Below, one piece after another: positions 14,747 through 23,690 of a DNA stretch of 64,000 nucleotides. Every line of letters starts with the position of its first letter. Within the stretch, counting starts at the first letter, position 1. Source of the DNA: Flavobacteriales bacterium (GTDB lineage: Bacteria; Bacteroidota; Bacteroidia; Flavobacteriales_F; PHOS-HE28); NCBI GenBank assembly GCA_016713865.1, contig JADJOG010000005.1, forward strand, positions 62,001-126,000, written 5' to 3'. Position numbers and translations under genes: made by a program. Below the pieces are notes generated by a model. That model was not told the origin of the DNA and did not search any database. It saw only the letters and a list, made by a program, of their open reading frames with translations.

Positions 14747-15681
14747 GAAAGTGCTTCGCGTATGCGGTCGTTGAGCCTGCTCTCGACCACTTCGCGGGTG
14801 AAGAGGATCATGTTCTTGATAGTGGCGTCGTTGCTGATGCCGTGGCCGATGATCACGTTCCCGTTCACGCCAAGCACGGGCAGGCCGCCGTAGTTCTCGT
14901 AGTTGAAGCGGTCGAAGAAGGGCTCATGAACGCCGCGCTGCTCCAATAGGTCGTGAAAAGCCTCCACGGCCTTCAACACCACGTTGCCAGTGAACCCATC
15001 GGTCACGTACACATCGGCTTTGTCGTTGAATAGGTCGCGCCCCTCCACGTTGCCGATGAAATTGTATTGCTGCTGGTCGCGCATCAGCTCGAACGTCGCC
15101 TGCCTGAGGAGGTCTCCCTTCTTCTCTTCTTCACCGATGTTGAGCAAGCCCACTTTCGGATCGGCGATGTGGTAAACATGCTTGGCGAGCATGGCCCCGA
15201 GCAATCCGAATTGCGCGAGCACATCGGCCTTGCAATCGGCATTCGCGCCCACATCGACGAGGATGCCGTAACTGCCATTCTCCTTGGGCACTACGCTTGG
15301 GATGCAAGGACGGATGACGCCCGGTATCGGCTTCACGCTGAAGATGCTTCCAACGAGCATGGCACCTGTGTTCCCTGTGCTCGCGAAAGCATCAAGCTTG
15401 CCTTCTTTCAGCAGATGGAAGCCGATGCTGATGCTGCTCTTGGGCTTGGCTTGCAGCGCACGCGTCGGATTGTCCTGGAAGGTGATGTCGTCCTGGCTGC
15501 CCACGATGTCGAAGTCGGAAACATCGCCACCCTCGGCGACGATCCCTGCAGCGATGGTCTCTGCATTCCCAAAAAGCACCAGTCGCGTATCTGCAGGCAG
15601 CACTTTAGCCGCCATTACTGCAGCACGAATGGGCACGACCGGTCCGTGGTCGCTGCCCATGATGTCCACTCCGATCCTCAT
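14743..15681 (-). CDS. plsX: Phosphate acyltransferase PlsX
   Basis: 312 residues beginning MRIGVDIMGSDHGPVVPIRA, the conserved PlsX opening (GxDxMGGDxxP-type). Further hallmark segments are FASTGNTGAMLVGS, LVDVGANADCKADVLAQFG, GLLNIGEEEKKGD and YVTDGFTGNVVLK. It makes acyl-phosphate from acyl-ACP at the inner membrane surface for PlsY in phospholipid synthesis. The length is slightly below the usual 330-345. It follows rpmF after 20 bases and overlaps fabH, as is typical of the conserved rpmF-plsX-fabH cluster. Confidence 0.97.
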   Translation of the reverse strand: MRIGVDIMGSDHGPVVPIRAAVMAAKVLPADTRLVLFGNAETIAAGIVAEGGDVSDFDIVGSQDDITFQDNPTRALQAKPKSSISIGFHLLKEGKLDAFASTGNTGAMLVGSIFSVKPIPGVIRPCIPSVVPKENGSYGILVDVGANADCKADVLAQFGLLGAMLAKHVYHIADPKVGLLNIGEEEKKGDLLRQATFELMRDQQQYNFIGNVEGRDLFNDKADVYVTDGFTGNVVLKAVEAFHDLLEQRGVHEPFFDRFNYENYGGLPVLGVNGNVIIGHGISNDATIKNMILFTREVVESRLNDRIREALS

Positions 15682-15701
15682 CGAGGCGGAAGCGCGATGA
15701 C

Positions 15702-15893
15702 TTACTCGCTGGCTGACTTATCCACCACCACGCGGCCCATATAGAAGAGCTTGTCGCCATCCCAGTGGGCGCGGTGGCGCAGGTGGGTCTGACCGGTGAC
15801 GCTATCGGTGCTCACCGTTGGGGCCGATGCCTTGTAGGTGCTGCGGCGGCTGGCGGTGCGTGTTTTCGAGAATCGGCGCTTGGGATTTGGCAT
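15702..15893 (-). CDS. rpmF: 50S ribosomal protein L32
   Basis: 63 residues, MPNPKRRFSKTRTASRRSTY, then THLRHRAHWDGDKLFYMGRVV. The basic N-terminus and the RRSTYKAS and HRAH segments are characteristic of L32. No CxxC zinc pairs are present, so it is the zinc-independent form. It lies between DUF177 and plsX, the nearly universal arrangement. Confidence 0.97.
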   Translation of the reverse strand: MPNPKRRFSKTRTASRRSTYKASAPTVSTDSVTGQTHLRHRAHWDGDKLFYMGRVVVDKSASE

Positions 15894-15918
15894 GACTTGG
15901 CGTGTTGGGCCTTATTGG

Positions 15919-16452
15919 CTACTTGTGGTTCAACCCGCTAGATGCGGGGTTCTTCAGATCCTTCAGAGCGTCCCAGCGCGGGTCCGGGGCGGGTTCGTGC
16001 TCAATGGCGTGCCTGTTCAGAACTGCATCCACCTCCGGATCGCATTGTCCTTCGGGATGCACGTGCCGCGCAGGAATAGCCAAGCGCAGGCACTCATATA
16101 TGTAATGCGTGAGGTTGATGCTGTGCGCCTTGGCGTCCAGCACCACCAACTCATCGTCGTCGGGGTCCGCTTCACCGTGCATCTGGAATATCTGACGCTG
16201 ATTGCCCGAAATCGGCATGTCGAAGGGCTCTGCGCAATGGTCGCACGTCGTGCTCACGGTTCCGTTGGCCTTGATGCTGGCCACGATGAGCGTTGGTGTC
16301 TTATCCAGCGTTACCACCACCTGCACATCGCCGCCTTGGAACTCCTCTTCATGCGCAGCCACGAAGAACTCCGGGCCAAGAACCCACTCGAAAGTGTGCT
16401 GGCCATCCTTCAGTCCGGTAAAGGCGATGGTATGTTCTGCAAGGGCTTCCAC
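15919..16452 (-). CDS. DUF177 (YceD-like) protein
   Basis: About 177 residues if GTG 16452 is the start (VEALAEHTIAFTGLKDGQHT). This matches the usual length and N-terminus of the family better than in-frame ATGs at 16497 and 16572. STTCDHCAEPFDMPISGNQR holds the conserved CxxC-type pair, and CLRLAIPARHVHPEGQC the second conserved segment (LxLPxxxxHxxG-C). DUF177 proteins are linked genetically to 23S rRNA accumulation and ribosome assembly and are nearly always encoded before rpmF, as here. The molecular function is not settled. Confidence 0.87.
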   Translation of the reverse strand: MEALAEHTIAFTGLKDGQHTFEWVLGPEFFVAAHEEEFQGGDVQVVVTLDKTPTLIVASIKANGTVSTTCDHCAEPFDMPISGNQRQIFQMHGEADPDDDELVVLDAKAHSINLTHYIYECLRLAIPARHVHPEGQCDPEVDAVLNRHAIEHEPAPDPRWDALKDLKNPASSGLNHK

Positions 16453-16616
16453 AGCCTGTTGAAAAAATGAGCGGGCAAATGTAGGCGCCAGACCCATGCG
16501 AGGAATAGAGCCGTTGGCCCAACGGAAGATGGGCGGATGGTGCGGGTGACCAGTACCCCGAATACCGCCCACACCAATGGCGTATATCCCTGACCATCAG
16601 ATAAAATGCGTGTTTC

Positions 16617-17363
16617 TCAGCGAACCCGTCGCGCAGCCACGAACCAATCCCACGGGTAGGGAGCCTTCATCCACTTGGGTGGGGCCTCGAACTCGGTTGT
16701 CCAAGCGTATTCGATTTTCTCCACCTCGAGCACCGAGAACCCGCGGTCGGCCAGCAGGGCTTCAAGCTCCTCGCGCAAGTAGTGCTTCGTAGGCACTCCA
16801 TCGATGTGCACGATGCCGTGTTCGAGCCCCTTGCTATTGAGCGCCGCTGCTTTTTGCGCGTCGCGGGCATCCATGCCGTCGCGCAGGTTCCATTGCAGAT
16901 GCCGATATGCGGTGAGCAGCGCGCTATTGAGCGAGGGCACCACGAGGAGCAGGTGCCCGCCTTTCTTAACGCCACGGCATGTGCGCTCGATCAGGCCTTC
17001 GCGAATCTCCAGTCCCGCGTTCAACCACGTGTTTATGCAGAGGACGACATCTGTGGCGGGGTAGCTGTTCTTATCCGAGCTCACATCGGCATGCACATAT
17101 GCAATGTTGTCGCGACCAGGATTGGCCTTCGCCGCGACCTCGAGGCATTGGCTGCTCACATCAACCGCGTACACCTTGTGGAACCGATCGGCGAGCATGG
17201 GAAGCGTGCGGCCCACCCCGCAGCCGAGGTCGGTTGCTTCGGCCCCAGACACGGCTAGGCTATCGACCCATCCGCTGATGATGCCCTTGGTGTCATTGGC
17301 GGGCACATTGAAGATCTCCTTCTCGAAACTATCGGCCACCTTGTCCCAATCGCGCTCATTCAT
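16617..17363 (-). CDS. Class I SAM-dependent methyltransferase
   Basis: 248 residues from ATG 17363 (MNERDWDKVADSFEKEIFNV). Motif I is AEATDLGCGVGRTLPMLADR, followed by VYAVDVSSQCLEVAAK (motif II/acidic residue) and YPATDVVLCINTWLNAG, so SAM binding is clear. The C-terminal half (HIDGVPTKHYLREELEALLA and TEFEAPPKWMKAPYPWDW) resembles small-molecule or lipid methyltransferases, but the acceptor cannot be named. The 168 bases between this gene and pyk and the 164 bases downstream to DUF177 show no other feature. It appears to be a single-gene unit. Confidence 0.83.
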   Translation of the reverse strand: MNERDWDKVADSFEKEIFNVPANDTKGIISGWVDSLAVSGAEATDLGCGVGRTLPMLADRFHKVYAVDVSSQCLEVAAKANPGRDNIAYVHADVSSDKNSYPATDVVLCINTWLNAGLEIREGLIERTCRGVKKGGHLLLVVPSLNSALLTAYRHLQWNLRDGMDARDAQKAAALNSKGLEHGIVHIDGVPTKHYLREELEALLADRGFSVLEVEKIEYAWTTEFEAPPKWMKAPYPWDWFVAARRVR

Positions 17364-17531
17364 GCAGTTGCGGTTTGTGCCGCTGCGCTCGCGCTCGATG
17401 GGATGCGTGTGCTGGAATGCTGCAATGCGCCGCGGCTGGTTGGTGTAGTGCGGGCAAGCTATCCGGACAACCGCGCGCGCCAACCCGGGGGCCGGACGGG
17501 GTTTCCACGATCCAGGGTTGAAGAGGCCCGC

Positions 17532-18953
17532 TTAAGCCGCGCTCAGCTTGAGCATGTTGGCCATGCCCTGATCCGCGATGGGCATGCTTGCGATATTCAC
17601 CACAAGATCGCCTTTATTCACAAGGCGCTTGCTGCGCAGGATGTGCTTGATGTCGGCGATGGTGTGATCAGTGCTCACCGTCTTATCGTAATACTGCGCG
17701 CGCACGCCCCACACAAGATTGAGCGTGTTCAGGATCCGTCGGTTGCTGGTGAATGCGTAGATATTGGCCTTCGGGCGCATGCTGCTGATCTTGTATGCGG
17801 TGTAGCCGCTATGCGTCATGGTCACGATCGCCTTGATGTCGATGGCTGCGGCCATGCGCACGCTCGCCATGCAGATCGCATCGGTGACCATGCGGTCGTC
17901 GTGTACCAGGTCAGGCTGCTCCACATTGAACATGGCCTCACTCGTCTCCATCTCTTTCAGGATGCGGTTCATGGCTTTCACCACTTCCACCGGGAATTTG
18001 CCCACGCTGGTCTCGGCGCTCAACATCACGGCATCGGCGTGGTCGAGCACGGCGTTGGCCACATCGTTCACCTCGGCGCGCGTGGGCGTGATGCTCGTGA
18101 TCATGCTCTCCATCATTTGCGTGGCCACGATCACCGGCCGGTGCTGTCGCAGGCAGCGGCGTATGATGTCCTTCTGCACCAGTGGTACGCGCTCCATGGG
18201 AATCTCCACGCCAAGGTCGCTGTGTGCCATCATCAGGGCGTCGGACTCACGGATGATCTCATCGATCTCATTGAGCGCCTCGGGCTTCTCGATCTTAGCG
18301 ATCACGCGGGCATGCTTCTCACGCTGCTGGATAACGCCCTTCAGTTCGATGATATCGCGCGCGCTGCGCACGAAGCTCAGGCCTACCCAATCGATATCCT
18401 GATCGAGCGCGAAATCGAGGTCGGCGCGATCCTTCTCCGTTAGGCACGGCAGGCTAACGCGCGTGTTGGGCAGGTTGATACCCTTGTTCGCGCTGAGCAT
18501 GCCGCCGTGGATCACGCGTGTGGTCACTTCGGTGCGACCATCGGTACCAACGACTTCCAAGCGCAGCTTACCGTCGTCGAGCAGCACCAGCTCGCCCTTC
18601 TTCACATCCTGCGGGAATTGCTTGTAGCTGGTGCTCACCAGTCCCGGCCTCCCGGCGATCGGCTCGGTGGTGATGGTGAGCAGGTCTCCATCCTTCAACT
18701 CGATGGCGCCATTCTCCATGCTGCCCACTCGCAGCTTAGGGCCCTGCAGGTCGGCGAGGATGGCCACGGTTGTTCCCATCTCTTCATTGAGCGATCGGAT
18801 TGTGCTGATAAGCTCGGAGTAGAAGGGATAGTCGCCGTGGCTGAAGTTGAGACGGCACACATCGAGGCCGCTGAGAATCATGTCTCGCAGGGTGTCACGC
18901 GCGGCGGATGCGGGGCCGATGGTTGCTACGATCTTGGTCTTGGGCTCGTTCAT
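17532..18953 (-). CDS. pyk: Pyruvate kinase
   Basis: 473 residues, the usual length for the bacterial type II enzyme. MNEPKTKIVATIGPASAARD and CRLNFSHGDYPFYSELIS form the N-terminal substrate region; LADLQGPKLRVG, GLSFVRSARDI, IAKIEKPEALNEIDEIIRES (K+ and Mg2+ site) and DLGVEIPMERVPLVQKDIIR follow, with the C-terminal allosteric domain from about residue 350. It converts phosphoenolpyruvate and ADP to pyruvate and ATP, the last step of glycolysis. The upstream IPExxxVDY gene is in the same direction after 36 bases, as in other Bacteroidota. Confidence 0.98.
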   Translation of the reverse strand: MNEPKTKIVATIGPASAARDTLRDMILSGLDVCRLNFSHGDYPFYSELISTIRSLNEEMGTTVAILADLQGPKLRVGSMENGAIELKDGDLLTITTEPIAGRPGLVSTSYKQFPQDVKKGELVLLDDGKLRLEVVGTDGRTEVTTRVIHGGMLSANKGINLPNTRVSLPCLTEKDRADLDFALDQDIDWVGLSFVRSARDIIELKGVIQQREKHARVIAKIEKPEALNEIDEIIRESDALMMAHSDLGVEIPMERVPLVQKDIIRRCLRQHRPVIVATQMMESMITSITPTRAEVNDVANAVLDHADAVMLSAETSVGKFPVEVVKAMNRILKEMETSEAMFNVEQPDLVHDDRMVTDAICMASVRMAAAIDIKAIVTMTHSGYTAYKISSMRPKANIYAFTSNRRILNTLNLVWGVRAQYYDKTVSTDHTIADIKHILRSKRLVNKGDLVVNIASMPIADQGMANMLKLSAA

Positions 18954-18989
18954 GAATGTTCGTCGTGATCCAATGTATGGAATTCGGGC

Positions 18990-19406
18990 CTAAAGCAACA
19001 GCTTGTGGCCATTGCGCAGATCGGCATGAGCAAGTGGGAATGCGGCGAGCACGAATTCGGCCGCGCGCACGCGGTCGGTCAGGTCGCGCTCGTGCTCAGC
19101 GGTCTCCGCATCGATGAGCAGGAAGAAATCGGCTTCCTTCTGGTCGGAAATCAGTCTTCGCTTGCCACAGGTGTTGGCTATCAACCACCAGGTGCTCATG
19201 CCTTGCGCATCGGATTGAAGGAAAACCGGATAGTGCAACTCTTTGCCGCGCACCAGTTCCACGATGTCTTCGCGCCGACGAGCGAGGTCTGTTCCTAAAG
19301 CACGGTTAAGCGACCAGCAGAGGCGGTAGTCCGGCACATGGCAGCTGATGCCGATCACTGTCGCTTGTGTGTCGAACTCTGTGAGGGCTAGCCGGTGCCT
19401 GGGCAT
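18990..19406 (-). CDS. IPExxxVDY-family protein
   Basis: 138 residues from ATG 19406 (MPRHRLALTEFDTQATVIGI). The segment CHVPDYRLCWSLNRALGTDL corresponds to the conserved family core (xYRLxWxLNxxLG). The position between rnc and pyk is the same as in many Bacteroidota, which strongly supports the call. The family has no known biochemical function and may be a small adaptor or regulator. The start at 19406 lies 26 bases after the rnc stop codon; longer in-frame starts would overlap rnc. Confidence 0.78.
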   Translation of the reverse strand: MPRHRLALTEFDTQATVIGISCHVPDYRLCWSLNRALGTDLARRREDIVELVRGKELHYPVFLQSDAQGMSTWWLIANTCGKRRLISDQKEADFFLLIDAETAEHERDLTDRVRAAEFVLAAFPLAHADLRNGHKLLL

Positions 19407-19431
19407 GACCGGGCGAAGGTATCCCCCGTGT

Positions 19432-20205
19432 TTAACCGCGGATCGGACCTGACGATCGGGTGGTGGATTGGCGCGCCTCCTCCCGCTGCGGCTTGCGCGA
19501 TCGCATGCTGCGGAAGGCGCTCTGCGCGGCATCCTGCTCCGCGATCTTCTTGCTACTGCCTGTGCCGGTTCCTTTCACATCGCCGTTGATGCGCACCTCG
19601 GCGATGTAGTGCCTGCCACGCCCGCCACCACTTCCTTCGCGCACCACGAACTCCACCTTCTTGCGGCGCTTCTGGCCCCATTCAAGCAGGCGGCTCTTGC
19701 CGTCGCGGTCCTCTTTCTCGATCTCCTTCAACTCGAAGTGCTGATTGATCAGGCCCACCACAACCTTTCGCGTCCGCTCGAAGCCCTTGTCCAGGAATAG
19801 CGCGCCGATGAGCGCCTCCAAGGCGTTGCCGGGCACGCTGCTCTCATGCGCGCGCGCCACGGTGGTCTCAATCACGCGCTCAATGCCAATACGCTTGGCC
19901 AGCAGGTTCAGCTGGGTGCGGCTCACGAGTTTGCTCCGCATGCGCGTGAGGAATCCTTCACCTTGATCCGGATAGGTGGTGAATAGCAGATTGCCGATGA
20001 TGGCATCGAGCACCGCATCGCCGAGGAATTCGAGGCGCTCGTTATCCGGCAGGTCCGGCCGGTCTTCGGACACGGCGCTTACATGGCGCAGCGCTTGGCG
20101 ATACAAGGGCAGGTCGCCGGGGGTGATCCCCAGCTGCTGGCGGCACCACGCCCGCACCCGTTTCTCCTCCGGGTTGCGCGCGCGGCTGAAAAGGCTCTTG
20201 ATCAA
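19432..20205 (-). CDS. rnc: Ribonuclease III
   Basis: 257 residues. The endonuclease domain holds NERLEFLGDAVLDAIIGNLL, the signature with the metal-binding acidic residues, and EALIGALFLDKGFERT. The C-terminal double-stranded RNA-binding domain contains VREGSGGGRGRHYIAEVRIN and KKIAEQDAAQSAFRSM. It processes rRNA and cleaves double-stranded RNA. It is downstream of fabF with a 6-base gap, in the common acpP-fabF-rnc order. Confidence 0.97.
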   Translation of the reverse strand: MIKSLFSRARNPEEKRVRAWCRQQLGITPGDLPLYRQALRHVSAVSEDRPDLPDNERLEFLGDAVLDAIIGNLLFTTYPDQGEGFLTRMRSKLVSRTQLNLLAKRIGIERVIETTVARAHESSVPGNALEALIGALFLDKGFERTRKVVVGLINQHFELKEIEKEDRDGKSRLLEWGQKRRKKVEFVVREGSGGGRGRHYIAEVRINGDVKGTGTGSSKKIAEQDAAQSAFRSMRSRKPQREEARQSTTRSSGPIRG

Positions 20206-20211
20206 GCGGGC

Positions 20212-21461
20212 CTACCGGTGCTTGCGGAAAATCACCGAGGTGTTGTGGCCGCCGAAGCCGAAGGTGTTGCTCAGCGCGGCATTCACCGTGCGTTGCTGCG
20301 CCTTGTTGAAAGTGAAGTTCAGCTTCGGGTCGATCTCGGGATCGTCCGTGAAATGATTGATTGTTGGCGGCACCGTGTCGGTATGCACGGCCATGATCGC
20401 TGCAACGCCCTCCACCGCGCCGGCACCGCCGAGCAAGTGCCCGGTCATGCTCTTGGTGGCGCTGATGTTCAGCTTGTAGCTGTGCTCTCCGAAAAGGCGC
20501 TGGATAGCCTTCACCTCCTGCGGGTCTCCAATTGGGGTGCTGGTACCGTGCGTATTCACGTAGTCGATCTCTTCAGGGCGCATGTTCGCATCCTTCAGCG
20601 CATGCCGCATGCAGAGCTCCGCGCCAAGGCCTTCGGGGTGCGGCGCGGTGATGTGGTAGCATCACTGCTCATGCCGCCGCCCACCACCTCGCAATAGATC
20701 TTGGCGCCACGCGCAATGGCGTGCTCCATGTCTTCGAGAACAATGGCCGCGCCGCCCTCGCCGAGCACGAAGCCATCGCGGTCCTTGTCGTAGGGACGCG
20801 AGGCCGTGGCTGGATCATCGTTGCGGGTGCTCATGGCATGCAATGCATTGAAGCCGCCCACGCCCGCCTCATAAATCGCTGCCTCGCTGCCTCCGGTAAC
20901 CATGGCCACGCATGTGCCCAAGCGGATGTAGTTGTAGGCGTCAATCATCGAATTGTTGCCCGATGCGCACGCGCTCACCGTCACGTAGCTAGGGCCACGC
21001 AGCGTGTGACGCATGCTGATGAGCCCCGCCGCACTATCGGCGATCATTTTTGGAATGAAGAAGGGATTGAAGCGCGGTGTGCCATCGCCCCTTCCGAAAG
21101 CGATGCACTCATCCTGGAAGGTTTTCAACCCGCCGATGCCGCTGCCCCAGATCACGCCCACATTGTCGCGGTCCACGCCGCTCTCCAGCAAACCGCTATC
21201 CTTCAGTGCCTCATCGGAGCACACCAGCGCGTATTGCGCGAAGGGGTCCATCTTCCGGGCTTCCTTTCTGTCAAGGAAATCCTCGGCATTGAATCCCTTC
21301 ACCTCGCAGGCGAAACGCGTCTTGAACTTGCTGGCATCGAAGCGAGTGATGGGCGCAGCACCGCTGCGTCCGCTCAATAGCCCCGCCCAGTAGTCCTGGA
21401 GGGTGTTCCCGATGGGCGTAAGCGCGCCCAAACCGGTAACGACTACACGCCTAAGTGGCAT
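20212..21461 (-). CDS. fabF: 3-oxoacyl-ACP synthase II (KAS II), frameshifted in this sequence
   Basis: The N-terminal 288 residues (MPLRRVVVTGLGALTPIGNT, catalytic Cys in VTVSACASGNNSMID) and a separate 132-residue C-terminal frame (HGTSTPIGDPQEVKAI with one catalytic His, KSMTGHLLGGAGAVEG with the other) together make about 416 residues, the normal length. The break is at 20655-20656, where the plus strand reads GTGGTAGC. One more G restores SSDATHITAPHPEGLG, the expected family sequence. FabF elongates fatty acids and is normally essential, and the two pieces would both be inactive, so the missing base is most likely a sequence error. It follows acpP after 9 bases. Confidence 0.93.
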
Positions 21462-21470
21462 GCGCGGGGA

Positions 21471-21707
21471 TTACTTCGCGTTCTTCTCCACGTACTCCAC
21501 AGCCTGACCCACGGTCTGGATCTTCTCGGCCTGGTCGTCCGGGATGGCGATGTTGAACTCCTTCTCGAATTCCATGATGAGCTCCACGGTATCGAGGCTG
21601 TCAGCGCCAAGGTCATTCGTGAAGCTGGCTTCCATGGTTACCTCGTTCTGGTCCACGCCCAGCTTGTCCACGATGATCGCAATGACCTTTGACTTGATGT
21701 CCGACAT
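21471..21707 (-). CDS. acpP: Acyl carrier protein
   Basis: 78 residues, MSDIKSKVIAIIVDKLGVDQ, with the phosphopantetheine attachment motif LGADSLDTVELIMEFE in which the serine is modified. Short length, acidity and the downstream fabF identify the fatty-acid ACP. The 72-base gap upstream contains no gene; a stretch with TTTG and TTCCTTTG elements on the coding strand may hold its promoter, but this is not certain. Confidence 0.98.
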   Translation of the reverse strand: MSDIKSKVIAIIVDKLGVDQNEVTMEASFTNDLGADSLDTVELIMEFEKEFNIAIPDDQAEKIQTVGQAVEYVEKNAK

Positions 21708-21779
21708 GTCGGTTCGTTTTTGTTGTGAGGCCCCAAAGGAAAGACATTTTCCAAACGGGCAAGCCTGTACCAGTGCAGC

Positions 21780-22451
21780 CTACTTATGCACGACCAATAC
21801 TTGATCCAACCGCTTTCGTGTGAGTAATGGCACTTGGCAGCCCTCGGCTGGAAAGCCTATGGGTATCAAGAGGTAAGGCCGCTCATTATCGGGCCTATTG
21901 AGCGCTTTGGACAGGAAGTTCATGGGGCTTGGCGTGTGGGTAAGGGTGGCCAGACCGGCATGATGGGCCGCGGCTAGCAATAGCCCCGTGGCTATGCCCA
22001 CGCTCTCGTTCACGTAGTAGTTCTGGTGCTTGTGGCCGTCGGAATCCAGTTCGAATGCACGCTTGAATACCACTACCAACCAAGGCGCGGTTTCCAGGAA
22101 TGGCTTGTTGGCATCGGTGCCGAATGGCTTGAGGTCCTCGAGCCACTCATCGCTCATGCGCCCGCTATAGTTGATGCGCTCCTCCTCTTCGGCCGCTTCG
22201 CGGATGCGTCGCTTGAGCTCCGGATTGCCAACGGCCACGAAGGTCCACGGCTGTTTGTGGGCGCCGCTGGGCGCAGTGCTCGCGGAACGCACCACTTCTT
22301 CGATCACGGCAAGCGGCACAGGCTCATCGCTGAACTGGCGCACCGTTCGTCGCCGATCCAGTTCAGCATGGAAAGCCTGCGCTCGTGCGAGCATTTCCTC
22401 GGGACTGTGCCGCTTGAAGTGGAGCGGGACGAAGGTGTCATGATCGGTCAT
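21780..22451 (-). CDS. Nitroreductase-family flavoenzyme
   Basis: 223 residues from ATG 22451 (MTDHDTFVPLHFKRHSPEEM). RRTVRQFSDEPVPLAVIEEV and STAPSGAHKQPWTFVAVGNP are the FMN-binding nitroreductase segments; the substrate-side region ESVGIATGLLLAAAHHAGLA and GFPAEGCQVP complete the fold. The combination of APSGAHxQPW and the length resemble the iodotyrosine-dehalogenase-like or BluB-like branch, yet the substrate cannot be assigned. The gene is divergent from purN, with starts only 58 bases apart, so they share a short promoter region. Confidence 0.85.
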   Translation of the reverse strand: MTDHDTFVPLHFKRHSPEEMLARAQAFHAELDRRRTVRQFSDEPVPLAVIEEVVRSASTAPSGAHKQPWTFVAVGNPELKRRIREAAEEEERINYSGRMSDEWLEDLKPFGTDANKPFLETAPWLVVVFKRAFELDSDGHKHQNYYVNESVGIATGLLLAAAHHAGLATLTHTPSPMNFLSKALNRPDNERPYLLIPIGFPAEGCQVPLLTRKRLDQVLVVHK

Positions 22452-22509
22452 GCACCGAAGGTCGCACCTTCGCAGCCTCGCTGACAGCAATTGCTGCTGC
22501 GAGCAACCC

Positions 22510-23073
22510 ATGAAGCGAATCGCTGTGTTGGCTTCCGGTTCGGGCTCCAACGCCCAACGGCTCATTGAGCACTTCCGCGCGCACGCATTGGCGCAAGTGG
22601 TGCTGGTGGCCTGCGATCAACCGCAGGCCAGGGTGCTGCAGCGGGCATGGGACCTGCATGTTCCCAGCTATTTGTTCAGCGGAAAGGAACTGCGCGATGG
22701 CACGCTCTTGGGCGAGCTTCAACAACACCGCATCGACTTGATCGTGCTCGCCGGCTTCATGCGCCTGATCCCCGCCGAGCTGGTTCGCGCCTTCCCCGAC
22801 CGCATCGTGAACATCCATCCCGCGCTCTTGCCCAAGTTCGGCGGCAAGGGCATGTACGGCCACCATGTGCATGAAGCGGTGGTTGCAGCGAAAGAGACTG
22901 AGAGCGGCATCACCATCCATTTCGTCAACGAGCGCTACGACGAGGGCCGCATGCTCTTCCAAGCGAAATGCCCTGTGCTCCCGGACGACACGCCCGAATC
23001 GTTGGCAGAACGCATCCACGCGTTGGAGCATGTGCATTATCCACGGGTCGTCGAGAAACTCATCACCGGCTGA
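22510..23073 (+). CDS. purN: Phosphoribosylglycinamide formyltransferase
   Basis: 187 residues from ATG 22510 (MKRIAVLASGSGSNAQRLIE). The ribose-phosphate loop GSGSNAQ, the segment LAGFMRLIPAELV, the catalytic INIHPALLPKF region (here NIHPALLPKFGGKGMYGHHV) and ESGITIHFVNERYDEGRMLF with the conserved aspartate identify PurN, the 10-formyl-THF-dependent enzyme of purine synthesis. The gene starts the rightward unit purN-marC-rnhA, with 3 bases to marC. Confidence 0.97.
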   Translation: MKRIAVLASGSGSNAQRLIEHFRAHALAQVVLVACDQPQARVLQRAWDLHVPSYLFSGKELRDGTLLGELQQHRIDLIVLAGFMRLIPAELVRAFPDRIVNIHPALLPKFGGKGMYGHHVHEAVVAAKETESGITIHFVNERYDEGRMLFQAKCPVLPDDTPESLAERIHALEHVHYPRVVEKLITG

Positions 23074-23076
23074 ACC

Positions 23077-23690
23077 ATGTTCGACCTCCCCCAAATCGGC
23101 AAGGCCTTCCTCATCCTCTTCGCAGTGATCGACATCGTGGGCGGCATACCGCTCATTCTGCAGGTGCGCCAGAAGGCGGGCAAGATCTACCCCGCGCGCG
23201 CCACACTGGTGAGCATGGGCATCATGATCGCCTTCCTGTACTTGGGCGAGACCATACTTAACATCGTGGGCATCGATGTGCGCTCGTTCGCCGTGGCGGG
23301 TTCATTGGTGCTCTTCTTCATCGCGTTGGAGATGATCCTTGGCGTTCGCCTCTTCAAGGAAGATCTGAGCGCGCCGGGCCTTACGCCCGCCGATGAGGAT
23401 CAGAAGGTCTTCAGCATCGTGCCCTTGGCGTTCCCGGTGATCGCAGGTGCTGGTACCATCACCACCGTGCTCTCGCTGCGCGCCGAATTCGATCGCCCCA
23501 ACATCCTGGTGGCCATCATCCTCAACATGATCCCCGTTGTGCTGGTGCTGCTGCTCACCAACCGCATCGAACGCGCGTTGGGCCGCGTGGGCCTCATCGT
23601 GATCGAAAAGCCTTCGGCATCATCCTGCTCGCCATCGCGGTGAAGCTCTTCGCAGGCAACATCCCATACCTCTTCCCGCACGTGCCATGA
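23077..23690 (+). CDS. MarC-family inner-membrane protein, frameshifted in this sequence
   Basis: About 204 residues with six transmembrane helices once one base is restored. FLILFAVIDIVGGIPLILQV is the MarC first-helix motif (xLFxxxDxxGxxPxxL), and SIVPLAFPVIAGAGTITTVL is the second conserved repeat. The frame breaks after VGLIVIEK at 23610-23611: the sequence AAAAGCCTTC needs one further G to read EKAFGIILLAIAVKLFAGN, after which the frame closes at 23690, overlapping rnhA by 4 bases. Without the base the protein would end in a spurious 8-residue tail at 23643. MarC proteins have no established transport substrate. Confidence 0.85.

Noticed and set aside
15715..15728. TTATCCACC as a DnaA box
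   Set aside because: A single near-match inside rpmF coding sequence without neighbours is expected by chance.
20595..20660. Programmed frameshift in fabF
   Set aside because: No slippery heptamer or pseudoknot is present and fabF is not known to use frameshifting; a missing base in a short run explains it.
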